A stretch of 64,000 nt of DNA from Ascoidea rubescens DSM 1968 (taxonomy: Eukaryota > Ascomycota > Saccharomycetes > Ascoideales > Ascoideaceae). Both the position numbers and the translations under genes were made by a program. Within the stretch, counting starts at the first letter, position 1. Every line of letters starts with the position of its first letter. Of the stretch, positions 30,188-39,537 are shown in pieces. The notes beneath the pieces are model-generated. The model worked only from the letters and a program-made list of their open reading frames with translations. It was not told the origin of the DNA and did not search any database. The DNA lies in the NCBI RefSeq assembly GCF_001661345.1, contig NW_017962913.1:2554694-2618693 (forward strand), written 5' to 3'.

Positions 30188-31417
30188 ATGACTGCTGCTA
30201 CTGAATCTGACTACACAATTGCCAACTCTGACGTTGTTGCGAAATATCGTGTTGCTGGAGACATTGCCACCAAGGTCCTTTCTGAAATCAAGAAACTCTG
30301 CTTGCCAGGAGCCAAAATCTACGAGATCTGTGTCCATGGCGATGAATTGATTGATGATGAAATTTCCAAAATCTACAATAGCAAAAAAAACAAAGTTGAC
30401 TCGAAGAGCATTGCTTTTCCTGTGACAATTTCTCCTAACCATATAGCTGCTCACTTGACTCCAATTAGCTCAGAAGATCCTTCAAATTTAACTTTGAAGA
30501 AAAACGATTTGATTAAGATCCAACTTGGTGCCCAAGTAGACGGTTTTGCTTCAATTGTAGCTGACTCATATGTGGTTGGTTTAGACAAAAACGAAAAAAT
30601 CACTGGCAGAAACGCTGATGTTATATCCGCTGCTTATTATGCTACTGAAGCTGCTTTAAGAACAATTAAAGAAGATAAAAAAAATTTTGATGTGACCTCA
30701 ATTGTATCAAAAACTTCTAAATTCTTCAATTGTACTCCCTTAGAAGGCATGCTATCTCACAACCAACAACGTAATGTTTTAAACGGTCCAAAAGAAATCA
30801 TCATTAACCCCAGTGAAAGTCAAAGATCTTCTGTTGTTCCAGCAAAATTTGAAGTTGGTGATGTTATCGGCTTAGATATATTGGTATCAACTAGCACTGA
30901 TGGTAAAGTTAAACCAACAGATATCAGAACCACCATTTATAAATTAACTGGAACAAGTTACTCATTGAAATTAAGAGCTTCTCACCAAGTCTTGGGTGAA
31001 ATGAAGAAAAAGGCCTCCAATTTCCCATTTGCTATTCGTAACTTATCCGATCCAATTAAAGGTAAAATGGGTTTGATAGAATGTACTAACCATAACGTTA
31101 TGACTGCTTATGACATTATGACTGAAAAAGAAGGTGAAATAATTGCTCAATTCTACACCACTGTTGCTTTAACCAAAAATGGTCTAGTTAAATTAGCCTC
31201 ATCTAACTTTGATATCTCAACTGTTCAATCTGAAAATAAAATCACTGATGATGAACTTTTAAAATTATTATCTACTCCTTTAAAAACCAATAAGAAGAAG
31301 AAATCAAAAGCTAAAAAAGCTTCTTCAGCTGCTGAAAAACCTGCCGCCACCTCAGTTCCTGCTACAAAAGCACCACCAGCACCAGCACCAGCACCAGCTA
31401 CTAAAACTGCTAAATAA
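30188..31417 (+). CDS. EBP1/PA2G4/Cdb4-like protein, non-peptidase methionine aminopeptidase fold
   Basis: Seen: 409 codons from ATG 30188. The start (DYTIANSDVVAKYRVAGDIA) closely follows the PA2G4 family (DLTIAEDxVVTKYKxGGDIA), as do SIAFPVTISPNHIAAHLTP and LIKIQLGAQVDGFASIVADSYVV. The metal-binding acids of true methionine aminopeptidases are not where expected, so it is probably not an enzyme. The tail is a Lys-rich block (KKKKSKAKKA) followed by Ala/Pro repeats. Known: human EBP1 and fission yeast Cdb4 bind ribosomes or nucleic acid; S. cerevisiae keeps only the distant Arx1. Codon use suggests high expression, and no in-frame CTG codon occurs. It is convergent with PRP6. Confidence 0.88.
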   Translation: MTAATESDYTIANSDVVAKYRVAGDIATKVLSEIKKLCLPGAKIYEICVHGDELIDDEISKIYNSKKNKVDSKSIAFPVTISPNHIAAHLTPISSEDPSNLTLKKNDLIKIQLGAQVDGFASIVADSYVVGLDKNEKITGRNADVISAAYYATEAALRTIKEDKKNFDVTSIVSKTSKFFNCTPLEGMLSHNQQRNVLNGPKEIIINPSESQRSSVVPAKFEVGDVIGLDILVSTSTDGKVKPTDIRTTIYKLTGTSYSLKLRASHQVLGEMKKKASNFPFAIRNLSDPIKGKMGLIECTNHNVMTAYDIMTEKEGEIIAQFYTTVALTKNGLVKLASSNFDISTVQSENKITDDELLKLLSTPLKTNKKKKSKAKKASSAAEKPAATSVPATKAPPAPAPAPATKTAK

Positions 31418-31628
31418 ATCTGATAACTTATGATATATTTTATCAAAACCTATTTTTATATTTATTCAAAAATTTACTCAAGGGTTTTTTTTAGTTGACA
31501 TAAAGTCCAAAAAATTTTTCTTCGTTTAATTTTTTTTTTTTAATTTTTTTTCTTTTTTAATTTTTTTTTTCTTTTTTAATTAGCGTATTTAATCTAATGT
31601 AATTAAATGAGTTTATTTTTTATCTTCA
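31418..31628. other. Convergent 3' region between the EBP1-like gene and PRP6
   Basis: AT-rich with long T runs at 31530-31580; nothing else is seen. Confidence 0.5.
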
Positions 31629-34604
31629 TTAAGAGGATAAAAGATTTTTAGAAACAATTTCCAACAATTCTACGTTACTCTTTTCAAAGTTTTGAATTTT
31701 TTCCCTAGCTTCCACCCAATGTTCTCCACGGGAAATATCGTTTTCGTGTTTACGAAAATCTTGAAAAAATTTCTCGATTTCTTCCTTAGTTCCATGCTCT
31801 TTTAAAAGCAAATAAAGCCATACCCAACAATCGCCAATAGATCTATCTTCATTTATCGCTTTTAAAAACCATGATTTGGCCTTGTCGAGTTTGCCATCCA
31901 TTAACATATATTCCCCAATTGATAATAAAATAATTGGGTCATTCTTAGTCTCTTTCATCGCTTTCAAAATTATATTTTTTCTTTGTGATTTTTTTTTGAT
32001 AAACTTGATTTTTAATGACCAAATCTTGGCTGAATTTGGCAATACTTGGAGTGCCTTGGAAATTAATGAATCGATATTTGATCTGTCTTTAATATTGTTT
32101 CGAATTTCCAATTTGATTTTTTCACACCAAATATCTTCATTATCTTTATTTTCAATTAGTCCCCTGTCAAGCATTGATCTTGATCTTATTATGTTTTTAT
32201 CCGCTTTTTCTATTACTTTTGAATATAATATCCAAATTAATGGAGAATTTGGACAATTTTCAATGCCTTGTTTGTATGCTTCTTTGCTTTTAAAGAATTC
32301 TTGTTTCTCCTCAAATATTTTACCTTTTTGAATATAAAATTCATCATGCTTGGGTAACAATTTGACTCCTTCTTCAATCAAATCTAATGCTTTATCACTA
32401 TTACCCAATTGCCTTTCTAAAATAATGCTTTTACACCATATTTGAGAATTGTTTGTTAATCCCTTCCGAGCTTTTGATAATAAATCTAAAGCTTTGTCAT
32501 AATATTTATTGGAGGATTCTAATTTAATTGCTGCAAGCCAAATTTCTTCATTTTGAGGTAATTTTATTATTGCATTTTCAAGAATTTCTCTAGATTTTTC
32601 AATTTCATTATTGATCCATTTTTCTTTAGCATATCTAAGCCAAAACTCAGAAACTTCAGGGTTATACTTGATTGAATCTTGATAAGTTTTATAAATATCA
32701 CTATTGAATGAGTGGTTCTTTTCAAGAATCATTAATTCTTTCCATATTGAAACTTCTGTTGGATATAAATGTACGATATAAAGTAAAATTGATCTAGAAG
32801 TTTCGAAATTTGACGACGCTAAAGCAAAGTCAAAATCGTCTTTTAACAAGGCAATTATCTCATCATTGTTCTTATTATTATTATCATTTTTAACATTACC
32901 ATTATTTATCTCTTTGCTTTTTCGTTCAGTTATTACTTTAGTTACTTCTTGATCAATATTTAATGTTATTGTTTTATTTATAATTACTTGACACGTCAAT
33001 ATAAAATTTGAATTTTCACACTCCATTGCATTTCTTAGCCAATCTTTCCTTGATATTGAATTTTTATGATTTTTTAATCTAGAAAATCCAATATTAAATT
33101 TTTCTTGGATAATTTCAAACACGTCTTCTTTGGATGTATTATTTTTATTTTCAAATAACACCGATTCTTCTAATTTGCAGATTTCAATTAGTATTTTATG
33201 AGAGCTTGGAACAGACTTAAAAGCATCACTTAATATTTTCCTTTTACTTTTAATATTTTTTTGAATTTCAAATAATTGTAACCATAAATCAACTGATTTT
33301 GGAATTAAAAACAATGCAGTTGATAATAATTTTTCTTTTTCTGGATCATCAGATTCAAGATCAATTGAAATTTTCCACAAGTTAACATTATATTTCAATT
33401 GTTGTAGAGCCTTTCTTATGATTCTTCTTTTATCAAATAACTCATTTTCCAAATTATAAGCCTTTAACCATAATATCTCACTTTTGGGATTATAACTCAA
33501 TGCTTCGGTTATCATTTTTTTACATAAAACTAAATCATTTAGATTTAAATTTATGTTCTCCAACCAAATATTTTCATCTTTTTTACATAAATTACAACCT
33601 TGATTTAATAATTTTTTAGCAGTTTTAAAATTTTTCGATTGGATTTCAATTTTAGCGCTTGAAATCCAATTAGAAACGTTATAAGGATCTCTTTTTCTTA
33701 AAGATTTGAAAATTAGTCTTGATTTATTTATGTCTCTTATAGCCTGATCATCGAATAAAATGGATTTGTTAATATTTGAATCTAAATTTGATAGGTAATC
33801 ATGAGATGAGAGCGAGATTTTATTAGTATTATTTTTATCCAAGTTGTCCAATTTGGCGCCTAATATTTTTATTCTTGAAGAAGATAAAAGACTAAAATCA
33901 GTTCTTTCATCCAATTGGTTTTTTATAAATTCTACATTTTGATCTTGATCTTGATTTTGATTTTGATTTTGATCATTTTCATTAGGATTTATCATATAAT
34001 CAGTAGCATTTTGATTTTTTAAACCGGTTATTAAAGAATCGGGAATAGCATAGGATCTTTGTTGTGATTGTAGTAAATCTCTTTCCCTTTTATTTCTTTT
34101 AGTTAAATCACCAGGTTCAGGTAGATTTAACCATTGGTCATCAGTTATTGTGGCTAATTCTCTTTTTAAATCCTGAAATTGAGAATTGATGTCGTTGATG
34201 CTTTGTGGATTATTTATTATAATTTCGTTTGAATTTGAAGGAGATCTTTTTCTCTTTTTTGATTTTGTGGAATTTGAATTGGGTGGAATAATTTTTCTAT
34301 TTTGCAATCTTTGTTCAATTTTTTCATAAATTTCATCAGCTTCTCTGTCATCTTTGTCTAATAAGTTTGTGCTTAACAAACCTTCTTCATCTGCATCTTG
34401 ATAATTTTCATCATCATTATTGTCATCATTATCGTTGTCGTTATTTGTATTAGTATCAAATTTTTCGAAATTTTGATTAAAATTTGGTAAAGCTGAACCA
34501 AGAGAGCCAATATCAGATCTAGTGGAAAACCCACTGGCACCACGACCGATACCAGCTACATACCCACTGGGGGCAGTCATATCAAGAAAGCTTTTCTTTT
34601 CCAT
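31629..34604 (-). CDS. PRP6: Prp6 U4/U6.U5 tri-snRNP splicing factor
   Basis: Seen: 991 codons from ATG at 34604. The N-terminal PRP1 domain is diagnostic (YVAGIGRGASGFSTRSDIG at about residues 15-33, then QDADEEGLL, DREADEIYEKIEQRLQNR). From about residue 290 to the end the protein is a chain of HAT (half-TPR) repeats with recurring W and (E/D)xW(L/I) spacing (SEFWLRYAKEKW, EIWLAAIKLE, QIWCKSIILE, DIWCEKIKLE). An Asn/Gln/Asp run lies near residues 210-224. Length is close to the family (S. cerevisiae 899). Known: Prp6 bridges U5 and U4/U6 in the tri-snRNP before activation. Together with the SPP381-like gene it is one of two tri-snRNP/B-complex genes here. Confidence 0.96.
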   Translation of the reverse strand: MEKKSFLDMTAPSGYVAGIGRGASGFSTRSDIGSLGSALPNFNQNFEKFDTNTNNDNDNDDNNDDENYQDADEEGLLSTNLLDKDDREADEIYEKIEQRLQNRKIIPPNSNSTKSKKRKRSPSNSNEIIINNPQSINDINSQFQDLKRELATITDDQWLNLPEPGDLTKRNKRERDLLQSQQRSYAIPDSLITGLKNQNATDYMINPNENDQNQNQNQDQDQNVEFIKNQLDERTDFSLLSSSRIKILGAKLDNLDKNNTNKISLSSHDYLSNLDSNINKSILFDDQAIRDINKSRLIFKSLRKRDPYNVSNWISSAKIEIQSKNFKTAKKLLNQGCNLCKKDENIWLENINLNLNDLVLCKKMITEALSYNPKSEILWLKAYNLENELFDKRRIIRKALQQLKYNVNLWKISIDLESDDPEKEKLLSTALFLIPKSVDLWLQLFEIQKNIKSKRKILSDAFKSVPSSHKILIEICKLEESVLFENKNNTSKEDVFEIIQEKFNIGFSRLKNHKNSISRKDWLRNAMECENSNFILTCQVIINKTITLNIDQEVTKVITERKSKEINNGNVKNDNNNKNNDEIIALLKDDFDFALASSNFETSRSILLYIVHLYPTEVSIWKELMILEKNHSFNSDIYKTYQDSIKYNPEVSEFWLRYAKEKWINNEIEKSREILENAIIKLPQNEEIWLAAIKLESSNKYYDKALDLLSKARKGLTNNSQIWCKSIILERQLGNSDKALDLIEEGVKLLPKHDEFYIQKGKIFEEKQEFFKSKEAYKQGIENCPNSPLIWILYSKVIEKADKNIIRSRSMLDRGLIENKDNEDIWCEKIKLEIRNNIKDRSNIDSLISKALQVLPNSAKIWSLKIKFIKKKSQRKNIILKAMKETKNDPIILLSIGEYMLMDGKLDKAKSWFLKAINEDRSIGDCWVWLYLLLKEHGTKEEIEKFFQDFRKHENDISRGEHWVEAREKIQNFEKSNVELLEIVSKNLLSS

Positions 34605-35109
34605 AATAAGAGTTTGATTTGCTTATTATTTCCATTGATAGATCTATTGATCTGTTGATTTACTGATAAAAGTGCAAGAGAGTGAGGGAAGTCCGTAGTT
34701 AAGCACGAACAAAATAGAGCGGGTTTCGGGATGATAAAACTACTATTTTAGAAAGCGCCGAACAGACTGAGTTTCGAATTGAACAAGAGAAAGAAAAGAA
34801 AAAAGTGAAAGAAGTGAAAGTGAACCTAAACCATTTTTGATAATTGAATATAATATAGTATATAAATATATGTAGACTAATACAAGAAAAAAGTGAAAGA
34901 AAAGAAAGATTTTGTAGAGCATGGAGAGATAATCAAAAGAAAGTGCATGAGGGAAAAAAAAATATAATATCAAAAACATTATTAACAGTACATAACATTT
35001 AAAAAAAACAAGAATAACAAAGTGAACAATAAGAAGAAATAAATAAAATATAATTAAAATAATTATAAAAAGTACTTTTAATTTTTATTTATTTTTAATT
35101 TTTATTTTT
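34605..35109. other. Intergenic between the Myb-like gene 3' end and PRP6 5' end
   Basis: AT-rich 505 bp. The PRP6-proximal 150 bp is less AT-rich; the rest is A/T runs. No gene is seen. Confidence 0.5.
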
Positions 35110-37263
35110 TCATGTTTCTTCACAAACTTTATTGATATAACGAATTTTTTCTCTTTCTTCAAATGTGTCGTCATTTAAGAAATTGTACAAGATTATATCG
35201 TCTAGAATTAATTTTGAGACAACTTGTTGAGCTTTTGTTGAAATTTTACGGTTTAAAGCAAATTTCATAACAATTTTGGAGACTTTGTTAAATTTGCCGG
35301 AGTTACTTAGGAATAGGATATTTTGATTAAGATGGTTAATGTGGTTGTGAGAATTGTTTCTTGGATAATTTTGGTTATCAAACTGGGAATCATTAAAAGA
35401 AAAGGGAGAGTTGAGTTCTCTTTTGACCATGATTTGATTATTATTATTATTATTGTTGTTGTTGTTAAAGGAGTTTGGTTGATTGTAATCTCTTTTGGGG
35501 GTTGGATTTGAGTTTGTGTTTGGGTTTGAATTTCTAGATTTGGAAGGTTTTTTTTTGACAATTCGATTGTTAGTTCTTAGTGGGATTAGGCTGCCATTTG
35601 CAGATCTGATTTGAGGAGATTTGCTTTTAGTTTTCAAAAGTTTAATTGATTTGGGTATTAACTGAGCTGAGCTTGATCTTTTGTTGTTATTTGAGCTTGT
35701 GTTATAGCCACTTAGTTCTAGCATTTCGTTATCTTCGTCATTTAGATCGTCATCTTTTGAGTTGTGTTTTTGCAATATATCAGTGTTTGAAAGGATTTGT
35801 TTTTGGGATTGATGGGAGATGTTGTGGTTATATTGAGAGTCGGTGTATTGGTTATTGTATTGTAGTTGATTCAAGTCGTTGTTATTGTTGTTATCGTCAG
35901 TGTCTGAGTCGTTATTGTAGACGTCTGAGATTGGGACGTTTGTGTTTGAGTTGTTGTAGTTGTAGTTGTTATTGTTGTTGTTGATGAGGTGGTTGTTGTT
36001 GTTGATGTTGTTGTTATCATTGTCATCGATGTTGGAGTAGTTGTCGTTGTTGATTGAGTTGTTATCGTTATCGTTGTAGTTGTAGTTGTAATTTTCGTTA
36101 TTGTTTTCGTTTTCGTTCTCGTTTTCATTATCGATTTCATTTTCGTTATCATTATCATTATCAATTTCGTTATCGTTATCAATTTCTTCACCTTCAACGA
36201 CGTTGACAGTGTGATTTAAAGGTTGGTTGTAGATATATTGGTCATATTTAACAAGATAGTCACAAGCGTGGGGGATGCAGAATTTTTTAACCCAACTTTT
36301 TTTTCTTTGGTATCTTTTGACAACGTCTTCATCCTCGATGAATTTGTTTAGGGCAAAGTAGTGATCGACTTCGTAGTAATCTAGGTTAAAGCAACCTTTG
36401 CTCATTAACCAGACAAAGCCCTTCGCGTTGTCCTTGATGAAGCGCCAGTAGGCGTGTTCGTCTTTGAGTATTTTCAAGTGTTTTTTCAATTTTGTTTTGT
36501 CGAATTTGTTGACTTTTGCTTTTAGTGGAAAGGCTAGGTCTAGTTCTTTGGTGATTCTATCCCAGGAATCCCTACACCAGTCGTTTTCATTTTTTTCGTA
36601 AAAGTTTTCAGAAGACTCTCTTATGAGCAAGTTGATAAAGAGATCGTTCATTTCCTTTGACCATTTTGTGGCATCGATGCCAGTTCTGTCGTAGTAGCCG
36701 ACGGAGTTTGGAGGAGTGAAAGTTGAAGTGGAGGGATTCGATATTGTGGAATTGTTATTTATTTGCAAATTTGAGTTTGAGTTTGAGTTTGAGTTTTGGG
36801 ATAGGTTTGTGTTTTCATTGTCTTGGGGATTTTGGTTATCCTGAATGATTTCGTTATTCTGGGGGCTGTTTGTGGTTTGAATATTGTCGGTGTTATCGTT
36901 ATTTTGGGGGATTTCGATGTTATTGTTGGATTCAATGTTATTGCTGGATTCAATGTTTTGGGTGTTTTGGGAGGTTGGGGAGGTTGGGGAATTTTGGATA
37001 TTCTGGATGGCGATGGGGCTGTTGGGGCGATTAGTGGAGTCGTTGTTGATAATGCTGTTGATACTGCTCATGTTGTTGATGGTGTTGTTGAGTAGATTGT
37101 CGTTGTTCAAAGAGGAGTCGATGGAGAGAACGGCTTGGGAGTCGGAGGATTTTAGATTGAGCAAAGTGTGAGTGTGATCATCTTGATCTTCTAGTTTGGG
37201 GATGATGGCAGAAGAAGGATTGTTGGTAGCAAGAGCGAGAGGACCACTGGAGAGATCAGACAT
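35110..37263 (-). CDS. Myb/SANT-like DNA-binding domain protein, Asn/Asp-rich
   Basis: Seen: I place the start at ATG 37263 (MSDLSSGPLALATNN), 717 residues; the frame is open further upstream to 37518, but that part is low-complexity Leu/Ser/Phe in a GC-rich promoter. A Myb/SANT-like domain of the Myb_DNA-bind_3 type occupies about residues 188-345 (DATKWSKEMNDLFINLLI, DSWDRITKEL, LKKHLKILKDEHAYWRFI, GFVWLMSKGCF). The rest is low complexity: Ser/Asn-rich 60-180, an Asp/Asn/Glu run at about 355-450, and a Lys/Asn-rich part. A short helical block ends the protein (KFALNRKISTKAQQVVSKL). Target genes are unknown. The domain type is often domesticated from transposase-associated Myb domains in other eukaryotes. 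It is divergent from ARG7. Confidence 0.75.
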   Translation of the reverse strand: MSDLSSGPLALATNNPSSAIIPKLEDQDDHTHTLLNLKSSDSQAVLSIDSSLNNDNLLNNTINNMSSINSIINNDSTNRPNSPIAIQNIQNSPTSPTSQNTQNIESSNNIESNNNIEIPQNNDNTDNIQTTNSPQNNEIIQDNQNPQDNENTNLSQNSNSNSNSNLQINNNSTISNPSTSTFTPPNSVGYYDRTGIDATKWSKEMNDLFINLLIRESSENFYEKNENDWCRDSWDRITKELDLAFPLKAKVNKFDKTKLKKHLKILKDEHAYWRFIKDNAKGFVWLMSKGCFNLDYYEVDHYFALNKFIEDEDVVKRYQRKKSWVKKFCIPHACDYLVKYDQYIYNQPLNHTVNVVEGEEIDNDNEIDNDNDNENEIDNENENENENNNENYNYNYNDNDNNSINNDNYSNIDDNDNNNINNNNHLINNNNNNYNYNNSNTNVPISDVYNNDSDTDDNNNNNDLNQLQYNNQYTDSQYNHNISHQSQKQILSNTDILQKHNSKDDDLNDEDNEMLELSGYNTSSNNNKRSSSAQLIPKSIKLLKTKSKSPQIRSANGSLIPLRTNNRIVKKKPSKSRNSNPNTNSNPTPKRDYNQPNSFNNNNNNNNNNQIMVKRELNSPFSFNDSQFDNQNYPRNNSHNHINHLNQNILFLSNSGKFNKVSKIVMKFALNRKISTKAQQVVSKLILDDIILYNFLNDDTFEEREKIRYINKVCEET
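35865..36200 (-). repeat. Asn/Asp-coding microsatellites in the Myb-like gene
   Basis: Dense GTT/ATT/ATC repeats on the plus strand code Asn/Asp/Glu/Tyr runs. A second tract (about 35430-35465) codes poly-Asn. Confidence 0.75.
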
Positions 37264-37831
37264 GGCACAATTGGTATGGTTGGAAGCAGATGTTACAAGG
37301 CAGTTGAATGGTAGCAAAGAAAGGATGGAGAAAAGAAAAAAAGGTGCGAAATGAAGAGAAATGAGGAGAAATGAGCAGAAGAAGCAGCAAAGCAGAAGAA
37401 GAGAATGATGGGCAGGAAGAAGAAGAAGCAAGAGGAAGAAAGAAAGAGAGGAGGCAGACGCTGGCGTATTTATAGGAAAAGGAAGGGAAACAAGGGGCGA
37501 GCGAGAAAGGCCAGGCAAAAGCAGAGAAAAGAGAGAAAAGAGAAAAAAGAGGAGGTTCAGTGTGGGAATTGCCCAAATCCTGAGCTGCTAGCACCTCCAC
37601 AGCAGCCAACAGGAGCCGCTGCGAGCCCACTCCGTGCGGAAGCTCGAGCAGCTGCTGCAGCGCCAGCCAAACCACCCCGCGGGTCCGCCCGCGTCCGCTG
37701 GATCACGTGGGCCGCCCGTGCTGCGCAGGTGCCGGCCCGATTGGGGCCCGTCCAGCCGCGGGCTCCAGTTGCTGCTTTTGTTGCTGCTGTTGGGGCCTGG
37801 GAGCCTCCTCTTCCATCTTCCAGCCGTCGCC
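37264..37831. promoter_or_regulatory. Divergent promoter between the Myb-like gene and ARG7
   Basis: 568 bp. The Myb side is purine-rich (AGAAGAAG, GCAGCAAAGCAG). The ARG7 side (about 37560-37831) is strongly GC-rich with GATCACGTGG at 37701-37710. No Gcn4-type TGACTC was noticed despite the arginine gene. Confidence 0.5.
37704..37709. promoter_or_regulatory. CACGTG E-box in the ARG7 promoter, extended GATCACGTGG
   Basis: 123 bp upstream of the ARG7 start. It shares the extended 10-mer with the EBP1-like and kinase promoters. Confidence 0.5.
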
Positions 37832-39211
37832 ATGTTCCTCGCCACCGTCCGCAGCGCTGTTCCCAAGCCTCTCGCTCGTCTGTTTCAGCGAGCCCTTTCC
37901 CTTGAGGCCTCCTCCCCAGTGATTCCCGAAGACAAGCGCCAGTACGTTCCTTCCTCTGGCTCTTATCCCAAGGGCTTCAGAGTGGGCGCCATTTCCTCTG
38001 GAGTCAAGAAGCACGCCCACTTGGACTTGTCCATCATCACCTCAGCGACCCCCTGCAACGCCGCTGGCGTCTTCACCACAAATAAGTTCAAAGCTGCTCC
38101 CGTCGTCCTCGACAGACAGATCCTCAACGATTCAAAGGGTAAAAATATCCATTCCATTGTCATCAACAGTGGTTGTGCCAACGCTGTTACAGGCAAACAA
38201 GGTCTCGAAGATGCCACCGAAGTGTCCTCTCTTGTTGACGCTTTGTCTGTCCCTTCTCACAACGAAAGGCCTGTCCACAACTCAACCTTGGTCATGTCAA
38301 CTGGGGTCATTGGCCAGTTGTTGCCCATGCACAAATTGAAAGCTGGAATCACTGCCATTTTCAATTCAGATGTCTTGAAAGATGACCACCAAAGTTGGTT
38401 GAACTGCGCAAGAGGCATAATGACCACTGACACCTTTCCAAAAATTACCTCCAAATCTTTTCTGATTGACAATAATACCTATAATATTGTTGGTTTGGCT
38501 AAGGGTGCAGGCATGATTTGTCCCAACATGGCAACAATGCTAGGCTGTTTCATCACTGATGCCCCACTCTCTACTTCTGCTTTAAATTCAATCTTGAAAT
38601 ACTCAGTCGATAGATCCTTCAACTGTATCTCTGTCGATGGTGATATGTCAACTAACGATACAATCTTGCTACTATCAAACGGTGCTTCTTTGTCTGGCAA
38701 AAAAACCGACGTTATCAATGAAGACTCTCCTTCTTATTCCCAAATTAGAGACATTATCACCTCCTTTGCTCAAAGTTTATCCCAGCTAATCATTAGAGAC
38801 GGCGAAGGTGCCACAAAGTTCGTCACCATAAAAGTAAACGATGCTGAATCCTACGACGACGCAAAGAAAATCGCTTCATCAATTGCCAACTCCTCTCTAG
38901 TCAAAACTGCTTTATACGGTCAAGACGCAAACTGGGGCAGAATTCTTTGCGCAATCGGCTACTCAGACATTGACATCAACCCTGAAACAATCAACCTAAG
39001 CTTCATTCCAACTGACGGCTCCTCCCCTTTGAAACTACTTTCAAATGGCGAACCCGAAATCGTTGATGAAGAAAGAGCCTCCCAAATCCTAAAACTAACC
39101 GACCTAGAAATCTTGGTCGAATTAGGCACCGGCAAAGGTCAAAATGCTACCTACTGGACCTGTGATTTATCCCATGAATACGTCACCATTAATGGCGACT
39201 ACCGTTCTTAG
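37832..39211 (+). CDS. ARG7: Mitochondrial ornithine/glutamate N-acetyltransferase
   Basis: Seen: ATG at 37832 in context GCCATG gives 459 residues; the frame is open upstream but codes GC-rich Leu/Pro sequence. The N-terminus ([20 protein letters not shown]) is a typical mitochondrial presequence, basic and without acids. ArgJ-family blocks follow: [39 protein letters not shown], and the self-cleavage site [15 protein letters not shown], where Thr235 becomes the nucleophile of the beta chain. The C-terminus has [20 protein letters not shown]. Known: the enzyme makes N-acetylglutamate and ornithine by acetyl transfer in the mitochondrial acetyl cycle of arginine synthesis. The first 100 or so codons are GC-rich (CTC, GCC, CGC); later codons return to the usual AT-rich choice. 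Length is close to S. cerevisiae Arg7 (441). Confidence 0.96.
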   Translation: MFLATVRSAVPKPLARLFQRALSLEASSPVIPEDKRQYVPSSGSYPKGFRVGAISSGVKKHAHLDLSIITSATPCNAAGVFTTNKFKAAPVVLDRQILNDSKGKNIHSIVINSGCANAVTGKQGLEDATEVSSLVDALSVPSHNERPVHNSTLVMSTGVIGQLLPMHKLKAGITAIFNSDVLKDDHQSWLNCARGIMTTDTFPKITSKSFLIDNNTYNIVGLAKGAGMICPNMATMLGCFITDAPLSTSALNSILKYSVDRSFNCISVDGDMSTNDTILLLSNGASLSGKKTDVINEDSPSYSQIRDIITSFAQSLSQLIIRDGEGATKFVTIKVNDAESYDDAKKIASSIANSSLVKTALYGQDANWGRILCAIGYSDIDINPETINLSFIPTDGSSPLKLLSNGEPEIVDEERASQILKLTDLEILVELGTGKGQNATYWTCDLSHEYVTINGDYRS

Positions 39212-39537
39212 TTTGCTATAAATATTTAATTCATACTCTATCATCATCATCATTATCATCATCACATACTCACTTTTTGCTCAATAGATAGACCTTTTCT
39301 TTTTTTTTTTTGTCTGACCACGTGATGCCTTCATCTACTTACTTTTTTCTTCCTAGATTCTGATATCAAGTGTAATGAAACGAATATTATTTATTCTTGT
39401 ATGTAAATAAACCAAAAAAAACAACCAAAAAAAACAGACACAAACATAAAAAAGGAACTAGACAATTTGAAAGATAAGGAGATAACGAAATAGCTGGAAA
39501 AAAAAAGACTTATCCAGCATCTGTAAATACTTTAAAA
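39212..39537. promoter_or_regulatory. SNF5 upstream region
   Basis: 326 bp, AT-rich. It has a CAT repeat just after ARG7, a T run, then CCACGTGATG (CACGTG at 39319-39324) 214 bp upstream of SNF5, and an A-rich leader. Confidence 0.45.

Noticed and set aside
37264-37518. 85-residue N-terminal extension of the Myb-like protein
   Set aside because: Low-complexity Leu/Ser/Phe translation of a purine-rich promoter; ATG 37263 starts a more typical N-terminus.
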